A stretch of 64,000 bases of DNA from Mucilaginibacter corticis (GCF_007558865.1 NZ_VLPK01000006.1:62001-126000); one strand, 5' to 3'; positions 31,844 to 41,374 are shown, numbered from the stretch's first letter. Translations and numbers: made by a program. The notes: generated by a model from the letters alone, not told the origin.

Positions 31844-33460
31844 TTAATTTTGACGGCGGAAAAGGCGCTTGACCGCGCCGCCGATACCGGAATTTTTATC
31901 TGCCATCCAATCGGCGTGCACCTGCTCCACTAATTTAACCGCTTCACCGATGCTGCCATTTAGCTCTTTTAATAAAGCAGTGGTCTGCGTCTGGAAAGCC
32001 GCGTTCTCATTAAAAGTCGCCACCCCCTTATTGATCAATTTAAGTTCTGACAATTGTTTAAGTTCATCCAGGTCGCTCAGGGACTGCAAACTACCCAGTT
32101 CGTCCAGGCGTTTCAGGCTGGCCAGTTGCTCCAATTGGTCAAGTTGTTTTAAAAATTCCAGGTTGGACAGGCTGGTGCGGCTGTCCGCGAGCGCGGCTTT
32201 CAGCGCAAGCAGTTCCTCTGTCGTATGAAGTTTTAATTCCTGGCCGGACTGGCGAAAATGCGCCTGCAGTTCCCTGAACAAATTGGAAACAAATACCGAT
32301 GTGTCACCCACCGCTGTTACAACGAGGTCTTTATGCTCGGACAACGTTTCGAAATGGTCCCCCAGGAATTTTAATAGTTTTTCACTCGTGTAGAGCCGGT
32401 CCTGAAGGGCTTCGGCGATTCGTTCGAAATTTTCAGACCGTTTCATCAGGTCGGTTACGCGTTCGGATAACATCTTGGACGAATCCACAAATTCATTCAG
32501 GTTTGACATACCCAGGTTGAATTTTTCGAACTCTTTTACGGACCGCTCTACTTCCCGGAACATATCGAGGTTGAAGCGTGACAATTTGACCATATCCAGT
32601 TCGTTGATCTCCCTTAAAATATTTTCCTGCATGACCAGGGCATCGTAATTCTGCCTGAAAATACCCGATAGGCTTTGAAGATTTTCAGCAAATTCATCAT
32701 TAAATCGTAACAAGTTGTGCTGTAAAGAATTGAGCGATGCGCCGATGCTCTGGTTCATCACGGGAAGCAAAGCAGTTTGGATAAAAGAATAAAACGCGTT
32801 TTTTCGGTTTTCAACCTTGTTTCGCGAGCCTTTAAACACCCAGCCGGAACTTAAAATCGTGAGCCCAAGGCCGACGAAACTAGCGATCATCGCGATCCTT
32901 ACACCGCCTATCAGCATCGTGATCCCTTGATTCAGCAAGATATCTTTCCCGGTCGGATCGACTGCCACGTCCAGGTTGGGCATTTTAGTAAGCCCGATGA
33001 TGATCCCGATCATCGTAGACATCAAACCCAGGTAGAGTGGTATAGAGATCGTTTGGTTGATGTCTTCTTCCGCCGCGTCCATATTTCGCTCGGTAATGTC
33101 CTTGATCAAATGAAAATCAGCCGCCGCCATATTGTTGTGTATTAAATAGCGGTTAATTGCGGCAAGAATGTTTTGAAGCGATTTCGAGGCATTCTTACAA
33201 CCAATCAGGTTGACGCTTACTGGCTTATGTTCGTCCGTCAAATGATATTGCTGTACCCCGATCTCGTCGGCATAGAAATCCCGCGACTCAGCGTCAGCGA
33301 TAAGGCTATCTGTTACATCGACCGAAATTAAGCGAAACACCGCGTTAGCAGCAATAATATGTTCATAGTCGAAGATCTTCCTGATGTTCCAAAGAAATAC
33401 CGATCCCTGGAATAGCAGGAAAAAAGCCAGAATGAGGTATTCTATGCCGTCATTATTCAT
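31844..33460 (-). CDS. MotA/TolQ/ZorA-like stator subunit with long coiled-coil tail
   Basis: 538 residues. Membrane helices at about 8-28, 140-160 (ISIPLYLGLMSTMIGIIIGL) and 180-205 (IGGVRIAMIASFVGLGLTIL). The block of small residues and the G/T-rich second helix follow the MotA/ExbB/TolQ fold. From about residue 220 a long helical tail runs to the end, with heptad-like Leu repeats (KRLDELGSLQSLSDLDELKQ). Flagellar MotA lacks such a tail; ZorA has one. The gene overlaps the upstream gene by 8 bp. Confidence 0.78.
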   Translation of the reverse strand: MNNDGIEYLILAFFLLFQGSVFLWNIRKIFDYEHIIAANAVFRLISVDVTDSLIADAESRDFYADEIGVQQYHLTDEHKPVSVNLIGCKNASKSLQNILAAINRYLIHNNMAAADFHLIKDITERNMDAAEEDINQTISIPLYLGLMSTMIGIIIGLTKMPNLDVAVDPTGKDILLNQGITMLIGGVRIAMIASFVGLGLTILSSGWVFKGSRNKVENRKNAFYSFIQTALLPVMNQSIGASLNSLQHNLLRFNDEFAENLQSLSGIFRQNYDALVMQENILREINELDMVKLSRFNLDMFREVERSVKEFEKFNLGMSNLNEFVDSSKMLSERVTDLMKRSENFERIAEALQDRLYTSEKLLKFLGDHFETLSEHKDLVVTAVGDTSVFVSNLFRELQAHFRQSGQELKLHTTEELLALKAALADSRTSLSNLEFLKQLDQLEQLASLKRLDELGSLQSLSDLDELKQLSELKLINKGVATFNENAAFQTQTTALLKELNGSIGEAVKLVEQVHADWMADKNSGIGGAVKRLFRRQN

Positions 33461-34235
33461 AAAAAACTTTTGCTTTTTGGGTTACTACCCATTTATCATC
33501 TAGTAAGGTTGCCTGCCCGTCGCCTCCCGTAGGCGTTTTTACCTTTTTAGCATTCCTGCTGTAGGCGTTGACTGGTTCGCATACCGGGTCAATATTTTTG
33601 TCGGAATATTGCAGTGCCAGTTTAACCGCATCCTCGCGTTCATCTATCTTGAACATGGCCAGGTTGGGTGCAGTCTTTTTAAATCGATAAATGGACGCGC
33701 CCGGTTTGTAATTCATTTGTGCCGAACTCACATTAAAGCTGCCATCAGCGTTTGGGGTCGACAGGTAAAATATCTCTTCCGGGGTTTGCACCTCCTGTGG
33801 TTCCGGCGGCGTCGGTTCCCGCAACCCCGTTATTTCTTCAACAACAGGCAAACTTGGTTCTAGGGGCGCTTTGATCGGATCTGCCTGTAACAGCTGTAAT
33901 GCGATCTTTATCTCTGCTAACTGATCCCCGAGTTTCGCGATAGCAAATTCATTGTCTGTACCCGTTGCGGAATGTTGGCGCCGGTTTAACGTGCGTATCT
34001 CATTTTCTGTATCCGCAACCGATCGCTTCAACCTTTCATGTCTTGCGTTTTGTTTCGTTTCGAACCTCGATTGTTTAATGATAAAAAAAATGACCAGCAA
34101 AAAGCATAAGTAAGGCAAAATTGCGCTAATAAGCGCGATATAGCTATGCGAATCTTTATTTTCAACATTAGGTTGGGCGTATGCAAAATCGTAAACCAGC
34201 AAAATGATACCGGTTAAGGTCATGGCTTTTTTCAT
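33453..34235 (-). CDS. Membrane-anchored coiled-coil protein of the operon
   Basis: 260 residues. A signal-like N-terminus (to about residue 20), a membrane helix at 33-53 (ISAILPYLCFLLVIFFII), a coiled coil (60-115, RLKRSVADTENEIRTLNRRQ), a proline/glutamate linker and a C-terminal beta-rich domain (about 155-260) with FYLSTPNADGSFN, GASIYRFKKTAPN and DKWVVTQKAKV. Function unknown; the shape suits a tether between the membrane motor and cytosolic partners. It overlaps the actin-like gene by 4 bp and the MotA-like gene by 8 bp. Confidence 0.65.
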   Translation of the reverse strand: MKKAMTLTGIILLVYDFAYAQPNVENKDSHSYIALISAILPYLCFLLVIFFIIKQSRFETKQNARHERLKRSVADTENEIRTLNRRQHSATGTDNEFAIAKLGDQLAEIKIALQLLQADPIKAPLEPSLPVVEEITGLREPTPPEPQEVQTPEEIFYLSTPNADGSFNVSSAQMNYKPGASIYRFKKTAPNLAMFKIDEREDAVKLALQYSDKNIDPVCEPVNAYSRNAKKVKTPTGGDGQATLLDDKWVVTQKAKVFYE

Positions 34236-37200
34236 TGCAGACTGCTTAAGTAATTCGTCATATTATAAATCACGCCGATTAGCGGCAAAAAGAAAAGGCT
34301 TTCTTCCAGTACCTTATCACGATCCTCTTCGGCATTCAAATTCATATTAAACTGAATGCCGTCAGCCAGGTAGTCGCCGAGCGCATCATTCACATGGCCT
34401 TTGAAATAATTAAATGAACGGCTGGAAACACTGAATTTGTCGAACAAAAATCCGTCATCATTCAGGTGAATAAAAATATCGTTAAATGCCGCCACTTCGC
34501 TCACGACAGCCTTCTTAATTGTATCATTAACTTCGTCGTAACGTAGTTTTTTGACCGAGGGGCCATTCTCGTCGTAATTTAAAACCCGCTTAACAGCATC
34601 AAGTTCAAATTCCGCGGTTTGCCCCATACTGAGCAGCCCCCCTTTGCTAGTCGCTTCTTTCGGGATTTTAGCATCAGTAATGATCTTTATCTTGTCAGGT
34701 GAATTTGTATGGTATACCGCCGCGAATAACCTGGATACTAATTGTTCGACATAACTTTTATCCGGAGAAAGAATATTGAGCACCTTTGAACCCGTTCCGC
34801 TCATAAATACATAAGTCGGCATTTCCACCCCACATGTCTTCATCCAGTCCGCGACATGATAAATGATAGCTGAAAAGAAATACAGGAAAACAATTTTTAG
34901 TTCCTCGTCATTGTTCAATAGCATATCATAAGAAAACAACGTCCGGTCGGCTATTTTCGGGTTACCTTCCAACGAAAACAAAAAGGCATTGATATCTGCC
35001 GATTTTCCGCGGAGGCACACCTGCTCTAATGCGGAAAGGACTTGTTTATAATCATTGTTTGCTCCCAGTTCCTTTTTAAAATGCGGCAAATGTTTTCCGA
35101 GCATCCCCAGATCGTCCTTGCGCAGCGACAAAAATGCGTCACCGAATAAGGTATTGGCGGCAAACTTGAAGGAAGTGAGGAAAAGCGGGGCGTTATTTTT
35201 AAAAATAACCACGTCCGATGTTCCGCCACCGATGTCTATGGATACCGCCGGGGTATGATTGCCCCCGGGAATAATATTCGAAAACTTGTAATAATAGAAA
35301 GGCGCCAGGGACTCCGGCATGTTAAAAACGGAAACGCTCGGCGGGAAATAAATTGCTATCGTTTTTTCCCAAAGTTGCTTTAGCGTCGCTACCCGGCTTG
35401 GCTGCATACTCGTAGGGTAAAACCACGTAATTTTAGTTTCGCTCAGCCTTCCCTTATTGATCAGGATCTTATTCCGGATCAAAAACAGGAGCTCTTCAAA
35501 ATAAGCTTTAACCTTATTGAAGTTTTCCGTGTTATGCTTTGACCACTTCAGGTCAGTTTCAAAATCGCTATTATAACGAAAATCATTCTTTTCATAAATA
35601 AAAGGGATATTGTAATCCGCAAGTGCGGCCGTCTCATTACTGCCTAAGTTCGGCGTTAATGCCAGTACGGTCCGGTGAGGGAAACTAAACTCTGATTGGG
35701 GGCGCCCGATCTGGAAAGGAACGAATTCCTCCAGGATAGACTCACGGATCGCGATAGCGCCGCTGCCGGAAAAGTCTTCGCTGGTGGTGTCCGGGTCAAA
35801 AAGCGTTGCGATCTGGATTTCATTCGGCCCGATGTCAAATGGCCGGGGTACCGGATTTTGAGAGGTACGGTACTCCATATGGGTATTCGTCGTTCCAAAA
35901 TCAATTGCAAAATCATAGGTCACATTACCCTGGTGGAACGGTTGCCAGTCGGGAATGATCAGACCGCTAGCGGCAGGAGATTTGACACTTACAAAATCAA
36001 ATTCTTCATTTACAATATAATATTTCGTGCCCAGATTATGGACACGTTTATTACTGCGCGTTTTTTCTTTATTTTCGATTTGACGATACCCTTTATCCGT
36101 GTCCGCGAAAAATTCGAGCCGGTAATCCAAAGCCGCGAATTGGTTGTTCGTATTTCTGTCTACCAATTGAACCCGGTACAGCGCTGACAATTCAGGGATG
36201 CGCGTCCTGAGGAATGGGAACAAAGTGATCCCGACCTCGTGCTCCCGGATCAAGCCGCGGTTGGTCTGCTCTATCTCTAAAACCGGTATATCCTTTTCAG
36301 TATCATAATAAGTCCGTTCAATGGGCACATAGCTGCCATTGGCTAAAGGGATTTGCAGTTTGACAAGCACAGCGCCAACATGCTGCCTGATTTCGATCTT
36401 TGGCGCTCCTGCCAGGCCTGACTTTAGTTGATCAACGGTAAAGTACTCAAAGAATTTAGGTTTCAGCGGTATTAGGTATCCCTTATTTGCAAACCCCGCG
36501 TCTGCATGGTAGTTCCCGTTAAAAAATCGTTTACTGACCGGGTAAACCAAACGGATCAACACCGGCTCCAGTAAGTCACTTACCACCAAATGAGGATAAA
36601 TTACGCCGGAACCGGGTAAAGGGCGATCATTAACCGGTAAATGATAGACGTTTGGTACCTTTGTGTCATTGTTCCATGGCCCATCCAAATACAGGTGCCC
36701 CTCCTGTAAGTCATTTCTAAGGATCAGTGCAGGATTTTCCTGATCCTGTTTCGCGGAGTCGATACGCAGCGCGCTGCTTCTCGCCTTGGTTTTTACGGCT
36801 TCTGTCTGGGCTCGCTGCCGGGCATCAGCTGCCCTTTGCTCAATTTCAGGATTTAACATCATTAAGGGCAAATGCTCCCCGGCCGCATCGAAGATTTTCA
36901 GGCCCCCAATACTGGCATAGGACATTTCCGCCATAGCCGGGTTATCCTCAATTTGACTGATCATCTGAAAGAGCGACCTGGCCCCTTCCGTACCCATATT
37001 TTTTAACGCGGCTTTGCTCTTGGAAACATAAGCTGAAAGCCAGGGCATAAGATTGTTTAAAGCAGTGTACTTTTTAAAATAAAAATGAACGAATCGTTGA
37101 AATTGCTCCGATCGCAAATACAAAGGCTTGGGCTGGCTGAACAATTGCTGCCCATCCACACGGATATCAAGCGCTTTGAGATCATTCTCCCCTGGACAAA

Positions 37201-37711
37201 ACAACGTGACAGGCGAAGTCATGCCAATCACATTGTATTTATACTTGATCAGGTACAAGTTCGCTGTCAAATCAAAATTGTAAACCCTGGCATCCTGCTG
37301 GATGAAAAGCTTAAGCGCCTCCCCAAAGTCACGTGTATCCGCGTTGCCTACCAGCGAACTGATGTCATTAACCAAATTCCAGGGAATGACCTTAAAATCT
37401 TTACTAAAATCAGCGTAATGAAAAAACAATTCCAAAAAGTCAAGCGTGCAGGAAACCAGCCGTTCATCTTCAGCGCTTGCGATGACCTCGCCATCCGTCT
37501 CTGACATTTGAAGTTTTGCTGTCCTGTTGATATGCTCAAAAGCGATTCGGATCAGATCAAGCCGTGCGAAAGGACTGGGTATCGCTGTCGGCAATTGCAC
37601 CTGCCCCCCACCTTCCGGATCTTTGATCTTCTCGATGATATTTTCATCATAGATAACTGAATTGAACCAGTGCCTGCCGTCCTGTCCGGAAAAACCAAAT
37701 ATTTCGCTCAT
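34232..37711 (-). CDS. Giant actin/Hsp70-fold ATPase-like protein
   Basis: 1159 residues. Three nucleotide-binding motifs of the actin/Hsp70 superfamily appear in order in the second half: phosphate 1 AIDFGTTNTHMEY near D604, phosphate 2 SIDIGGGTSDVVIF near D826, and the adenosine motif FMSGTGSKVL near 972-977. The first 590 residues are a separate, beta-rich domain of unknown type (for example PLPGSGVIYPHLVV and GYLIPLKPKFFEYF). Bacterial relatives such as MreB or Hsp70 lack this N-terminal half. It is adjacent to the tubulin-like gene (3-bp gap), so both cytoskeletal folds should be made together. Confidence 0.72.
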   Translation of the reverse strand: MSEIFGFSGQDGRHWFNSVIYDENIIEKIKDPEGGGQVQLPTAIPSPFARLDLIRIAFEHINRTAKLQMSETDGEVIASAEDERLVSCTLDFLELFFHYADFSKDFKVIPWNLVNDISSLVGNADTRDFGEALKLFIQQDARVYNFDLTANLYLIKYKYNVIGMTSPVTLFCPGENDLKALDIRVDGQQLFSQPKPLYLRSEQFQRFVHFYFKKYTALNNLMPWLSAYVSKSKAALKNMGTEGARSLFQMISQIEDNPAMAEMSYASIGGLKIFDAAGEHLPLMMLNPEIEQRAADARQRAQTEAVKTKARSSALRIDSAKQDQENPALILRNDLQEGHLYLDGPWNNDTKVPNVYHLPVNDRPLPGSGVIYPHLVVSDLLEPVLIRLVYPVSKRFFNGNYHADAGFANKGYLIPLKPKFFEYFTVDQLKSGLAGAPKIEIRQHVGAVLVKLQIPLANGSYVPIERTYYDTEKDIPVLEIEQTNRGLIREHEVGITLFPFLRTRIPELSALYRVQLVDRNTNNQFAALDYRLEFFADTDKGYRQIENKEKTRSNKRVHNLGTKYYIVNEEFDFVSVKSPAASGLIIPDWQPFHQGNVTYDFAIDFGTTNTHMEYRTSQNPVPRPFDIGPNEIQIATLFDPDTTSEDFSGSGAIAIRESILEEFVPFQIGRPQSEFSFPHRTVLALTPNLGSNETAALADYNIPFIYEKNDFRYNSDFETDLKWSKHNTENFNKVKAYFEELLFLIRNKILINKGRLSETKITWFYPTSMQPSRVATLKQLWEKTIAIYFPPSVSVFNMPESLAPFYYYKFSNIIPGGNHTPAVSIDIGGGTSDVVIFKNNAPLFLTSFKFAANTLFGDAFLSLRKDDLGMLGKHLPHFKKELGANNDYKQVLSALEQVCLRGKSADINAFLFSLEGNPKIADRTLFSYDMLLNNDEELKIVFLYFFSAIIYHVADWMKTCGVEMPTYVFMSGTGSKVLNILSPDKSYVEQLVSRLFAAVYHTNSPDKIKIITDAKIPKEATSKGGLLSMGQTAEFELDAVKRVLNYDENGPSVKKLRYDEVNDTIKKAVVSEVAAFNDIFIHLNDDGFLFDKFSVSSRSFNYFKGHVNDALGDYLADGIQFNMNLNAEEDRDKVLEESLFFLPLIGVIYNMTNYLSSLQ

Positions 37712-37714
37712 AAA

Positions 37715-39214
37715 TCAGGATTTTATCTTAAAGTATTTTTGAAGAGTATCTTGTGTAGCCTGGTGGAAAATATGCACCAGTTTTTCTTTATTGTCTGCAT
37801 AGTCACGCTTTTTAGACGCAGCGTTTAAACTCGCGTTCACGTGTTTGTAATTAAACTTTTTAAAAGAATACCAAGGCGTTTTCGCAGGATGTTCCGTAAT
37901 GAAAGTCCGGACATCGGCTTTTAAATTAAACGGATCAAAGCCCCTCCCGTTTTCCGCCATTTCGTCAAGCCATATGGCAAATTCGTCTAAAAACTCCCTG
38001 AGATGGGTATTGTAAAATCCATCCCGCAATAAATCCGGCTCGACCTTAGGTGTCATAATGGCCCAGGTGGTTTTTTCCATGGCGTTGGATAACTCCTCAT
38101 CGAGATATTTTTTAAACAGGGAAAGTTGCGCCAGGCTTTTACGGATCTTACTTAAAGTTTCATCCTCCAGGTCCTTGAATTTGAGCTTATCCGCTTTCAC
38201 CTTTACTCCGAATTCTTTATAAACGGAACGCTGTACAGTTCCATTTGAATTTTTGAGCTGCGTGTCATTCATCGATAAAAAGTCAAATATTCCCAAGGCC
38301 GAAGCAAGTTCGGCAAAGTGTGCGTTATTCTTTTGACCGCCATTTCCCGGATCATTTTTATACGCTTTGCCATTCAATGAATCCGCGAAGTAGTACATCA
38401 CGTTGATCACCCCATCCAGGTTGCTTTGATAATAGGAAAGCGCCGCCCGGGTTTTAGCGATAAAAACCGACTTTTGTATAGGTGATTTGGTGTCTTTGGC
38501 GATATTAAAATAAGGAAGCACCGTCACCGCGCCGATTTTGGCATCCCTCAGGAAGCCCGCGCTATCCACGTCTGCCTGCATAGCGTTGCGGATATTTTTT
38601 ACAATAATTGGCGCACCGGCCGCTCCTGTTCCCCCGAAAATCGAGCTGATCACCATTATCCGGTCCTCATTTGTAAAACTCGAGGCGAATTCCCTGAACT
38701 CAGCAGAATCTTTAAATTGATTCAAGACCACGCTGCCGATATTCGGGTTGCCGATAAAACCGATATCCATTTCAATATCAAGCAGGTCAATGGGCTGATT
38801 TCGCTTATCCACCGTGGTACCGGAAAATAAGACCTGCGCCAAACTTTGACTGGCTTCATTCATTTGGTTAAAACCAATATAATCTTTGAACTTACTTCCC
38901 GATACTTTCTTCAAATCGTAAGTAAATGTATCCGGAAGCGCCGACGTTTTGGGGTTCAGCCCCCGCAAATTACTAATCGCGGTACCAAAAAAACCATTTC
39001 CGTTCCTGATCGCTTTGGTAATCGCCATATAGTTTTCCAGCAGCGTGGTCGTTCTTTGAAAATCAAGATTTGTACTATGGGGATCCATTATAATGGGCAC
39101 GATTTGATACGCTTCACCACTATCTGGTTTCACACCGGCTGCTAAAAGCATCGTAAAAGCTTTCAGCACGCGCGACCCTGTTCCGCCAACTGCGAAAATG
39201 TAAAGTTTCTTCAT
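37715..39214 (-). CDS. Tubulin/FtsZ-like protein
   Basis: 499 residues. The N-terminus KKLYIFAVGGTGSRVLKAF has the G-rich loop, and the phosphate-binding signature of the tubulin/FtsZ superfamily appears as FGGTGAAGAP at 193-202 (typical form GGGTGSG). Between them lie MDPHSTNLDFQRT and SSIF strands. The C-terminal half is helical and unrelated to division FtsZ. It fits the Pfam Tubulin_2-like group, which Makarova and Koonin (2010) linked to possible membrane-remodelling systems. It could polymerise with GTP near the membrane partners. Placement in the family is inferred. Confidence 0.75.
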   Translation of the reverse strand: MKKLYIFAVGGTGSRVLKAFTMLLAAGVKPDSGEAYQIVPIIMDPHSTNLDFQRTTTLLENYMAITKAIRNGNGFFGTAISNLRGLNPKTSALPDTFTYDLKKVSGSKFKDYIGFNQMNEASQSLAQVLFSGTTVDKRNQPIDLLDIEMDIGFIGNPNIGSVVLNQFKDSAEFREFASSFTNEDRIMVISSIFGGTGAAGAPIIVKNIRNAMQADVDSAGFLRDAKIGAVTVLPYFNIAKDTKSPIQKSVFIAKTRAALSYYQSNLDGVINVMYYFADSLNGKAYKNDPGNGGQKNNAHFAELASALGIFDFLSMNDTQLKNSNGTVQRSVYKEFGVKVKADKLKFKDLEDETLSKIRKSLAQLSLFKKYLDEELSNAMEKTTWAIMTPKVEPDLLRDGFYNTHLREFLDEFAIWLDEMAENGRGFDPFNLKADVRTFITEHPAKTPWYSFKKFNYKHVNASLNAASKKRDYADNKEKLVHIFHQATQDTLQKYFKIKS

Positions 39215-39217
39215 ACC

Positions 39218-39673
39218 TTAGTTATTTTTATAAAATGTGGTAAAAACGTTATTGGTACTCATCCGTCGGATCCAGGGCAGCCCGGTCACTAGCATGGCAA
39301 GTATCAACCCGCACAGGACATTAAAAAAACAGACGCCGATCACATCCAATCCATTCAGCATCAAATCCTTACAATGATGTCCCGGAGAAATTGATGAACC
39401 TATTACAAAGTAAGCGGCAATGAAATTTACGATGGCGATGATCAGTTCGACGAACCACCAGGTCGCTACAGGACGTTTTGGCGGGCTATCGATCGCAAAA
39501 TACTGCATGCCTATCCCACCAAGTGTAATTATTAAAAACGATATCGCCAGGTAGGTCGCGTAAGGCGTGCCGTAATACCCGGAACAGCGAATATCAAAAC
39601 CTTTTAAGTGGGTCAGCATATCGCCCGTGATGAAATGGATGTCTTTTCCTATAGAATAAAGCCAGTCAAACAT
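39218..39673 (-). CDS. Small multi-pass membrane protein of the operon
   Basis: 151 residues with at least three membrane helices (about 42-60, 72-94, 110-132) and two Cys/His-containing loops (FDIRCSGYYG, SPGHHCKDLM). It has no recognised family. It is 3 bp from both neighbours, between the vWA-like lipoprotein and the tubulin-like protein, so it may link the two across the membrane. Confidence 0.65.
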   Translation of the reverse strand: MFDWLYSIGKDIHFITGDMLTHLKGFDIRCSGYYGTPYATYLAISFLIITLGGIGMQYFAIDSPPKRPVATWWFVELIIAIVNFIAAYFVIGSSISPGHHCKDLMLNGLDVIGVCFFNVLCGLILAMLVTGLPWIRRMSTNNVFTTFYKNN

Positions 39674-39676
39674 GAT

Positions 39677-41158
39677 TTACTTCTTTACGGTGATTTGAAC
39701 TTCTGTTGATTTATTTTGATGAGGAGGGGCGTAAAAAGCGTCGTAAACCCCCTGTATCAGGTATTGTAAGCCAAATGTCTTGCGCATTTCCAAGGGGTCC
39801 CTGATGTTACGGTCATCCATTGAACTGCCCGCCATTACCCATCTCGGCGGTTCTGCTTTGGTATAGACGTGAAGATCCTGGTCATCCAGCGCAGTTGTCG
39901 ACAAATGCAACCGGTGGGTATAGCTCGCATTTGCCGGATCTTCACCAGCCGTCAAACGATTTATCGTCAGTTTATAATTATGATCATGCACGTAATTAGC
40001 CGTATCGTCATAAAAAGCCAGGTCTTCCATATCTTTGCTGTAGTCAACCAAAAAGTCAAAGGCAAAGATGTTATTTGTCTCGCCCGGTTTGGCGCCATGA
40101 ATATCACCAGACGCCCCATCAGTCATTTCAAACTCCCCCTGTTTATTGGTGTACAACAGCTTATGTGCATGGATAAGCGGGACAGCTTGTTTATAAACCA
40201 CCAGGCTATGATCGACCCCGCCTTTAATATTGTTTAAAAGACCATTTTTACGAATGGCATTGATCTCCGCTTTCGGGCCAAACAACCAGATATAAAAAGG
40301 GCGGTTGCCGGAAATAACAGTGGGCCTGTCATTTTCATCAAAATATTTTCCTGAAACATTAGACCGCAGCTGAATAACCTCGACCGCTAAATCAAAATGT
40401 TGTATTTTTTGAGCAAAGGAGATTTTGATACCGGTACTCTGCTGTTGCAAAGAAAGGGCCGCGTTTTGACCCCGGCCCGGAGAAAAAACGAAATCAGAGA
40501 CCAGCATATTGACGTGCCGGTCATCGGTACTGTCCAATACTTGCTGAAACAATCTGCGCATATCCGATGAGCTCCGGTTACCCCCATTTTTCCTGAAAGT
40601 CTGCGGGTCCAGGTTCTGGATAAATTGCAATAACGTATTCGAACTTGCATTTTGTTGCCTGAACGTGATTTGATTGTTGATATAATAAAGATTTGTACCT
40701 GTAAAAGCCCCGTCCGAATTGATCACGTTACCTAAAAGCGAATAGACCGCGTCTTTGAAACCAGTCTGGCCATTGACATAAGCATCCATACTTTCTGAAT
40801 CTTCCATGTAAACATTGAAGCTTGGCTTTCCTTTGGGTGGTATAGGTTTTACGCTGCCCGAATATACATCCTCTTTATTGATCCTGATACCGGCAGCTTC
40901 ACAGGTGCTGGTAATAAAAGTGATCACCTTATTCGTGTCAATTTTATTTGCAGTGTAAAACTGGGGATCACCATGATCTGTTTTATCTGAAACCAAATTT
41001 ATAAAGTCCCTGAGTTCTTCCTTTTTTATTTTTCCGTCCTGGCCCAGCTCAATCGCCTTATCCTGCAAATTCTGCCCGCAGGAACTGAAAAAAAATAAAG
41101 CTGCAAAAAAGCCTGGCAAGTACAGGATACTCCTACGACGTAAGTAAAAATTATTCAT
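39677..41158 (-). CDS. vWA-like lipoprotein
   Basis: 493 residues. Lipobox FFFSSC with Cys27, so exported and lipid-anchored, probably in the outer or inner membrane. Residues about 112-330 look like a vWA domain: the strand FNVYMEDSESMDAYV has EDSES at the MIDAS site (normally D-x-S-x-S, here the first Asp is Glu), and NMLVSDFVF takes the place of the TDG strand. The remaining 160 residues are beta-rich (LTINRLTAGED, TEVQITVKK). It is the first gene of the operon; a 216-bp gap precedes it. Confidence 0.65.
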   Translation of the reverse strand: MNNFYLRRRSILYLPGFFAALFFFSSCGQNLQDKAIELGQDGKIKKEELRDFINLVSDKTDHGDPQFYTANKIDTNKVITFITSTCEAAGIRINKEDVYSGSVKPIPPKGKPSFNVYMEDSESMDAYVNGQTGFKDAVYSLLGNVINSDGAFTGTNLYYINNQITFRQQNASSNTLLQFIQNLDPQTFRKNGGNRSSSDMRRLFQQVLDSTDDRHVNMLVSDFVFSPGRGQNAALSLQQQSTGIKISFAQKIQHFDLAVEVIQLRSNVSGKYFDENDRPTVISGNRPFYIWLFGPKAEINAIRKNGLLNNIKGGVDHSLVVYKQAVPLIHAHKLLYTNKQGEFEMTDGASGDIHGAKPGETNNIFAFDFLVDYSKDMEDLAFYDDTANYVHDHNYKLTINRLTAGEDPANASYTHRLHLSTTALDDQDLHVYTKAEPPRWVMAGSSMDDRNIRDPLEMRKTFGLQYLIQGVYDAFYAPPHQNKSTEVQITVKK

Positions 41159-41374
41159 GAAAATAAATTATAGATCAATTAGTAAACCCGGGCCGCTACG
41201 GCCATGATTTTAATTTATTGAAAAACGGGTTGCGTATGCAGGATCATGGGATAAGGTTATTGGTCAATAATTTGTTTAAGTCCGCTGAATTTAAAGAGTT
41301 AAATTCATAAATACAAGAACTAATTCATTTTCAGTAATTTTAGCTATTTCAAGGTGGTGATACGTTAAAAATCC

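Noticed and set aside
41191..41203. GGCCG/CGGCC hairpin before the motor operon
   Set aside because: Five-pair stem without T-run or clear position relative to a promoter; too weak to call.
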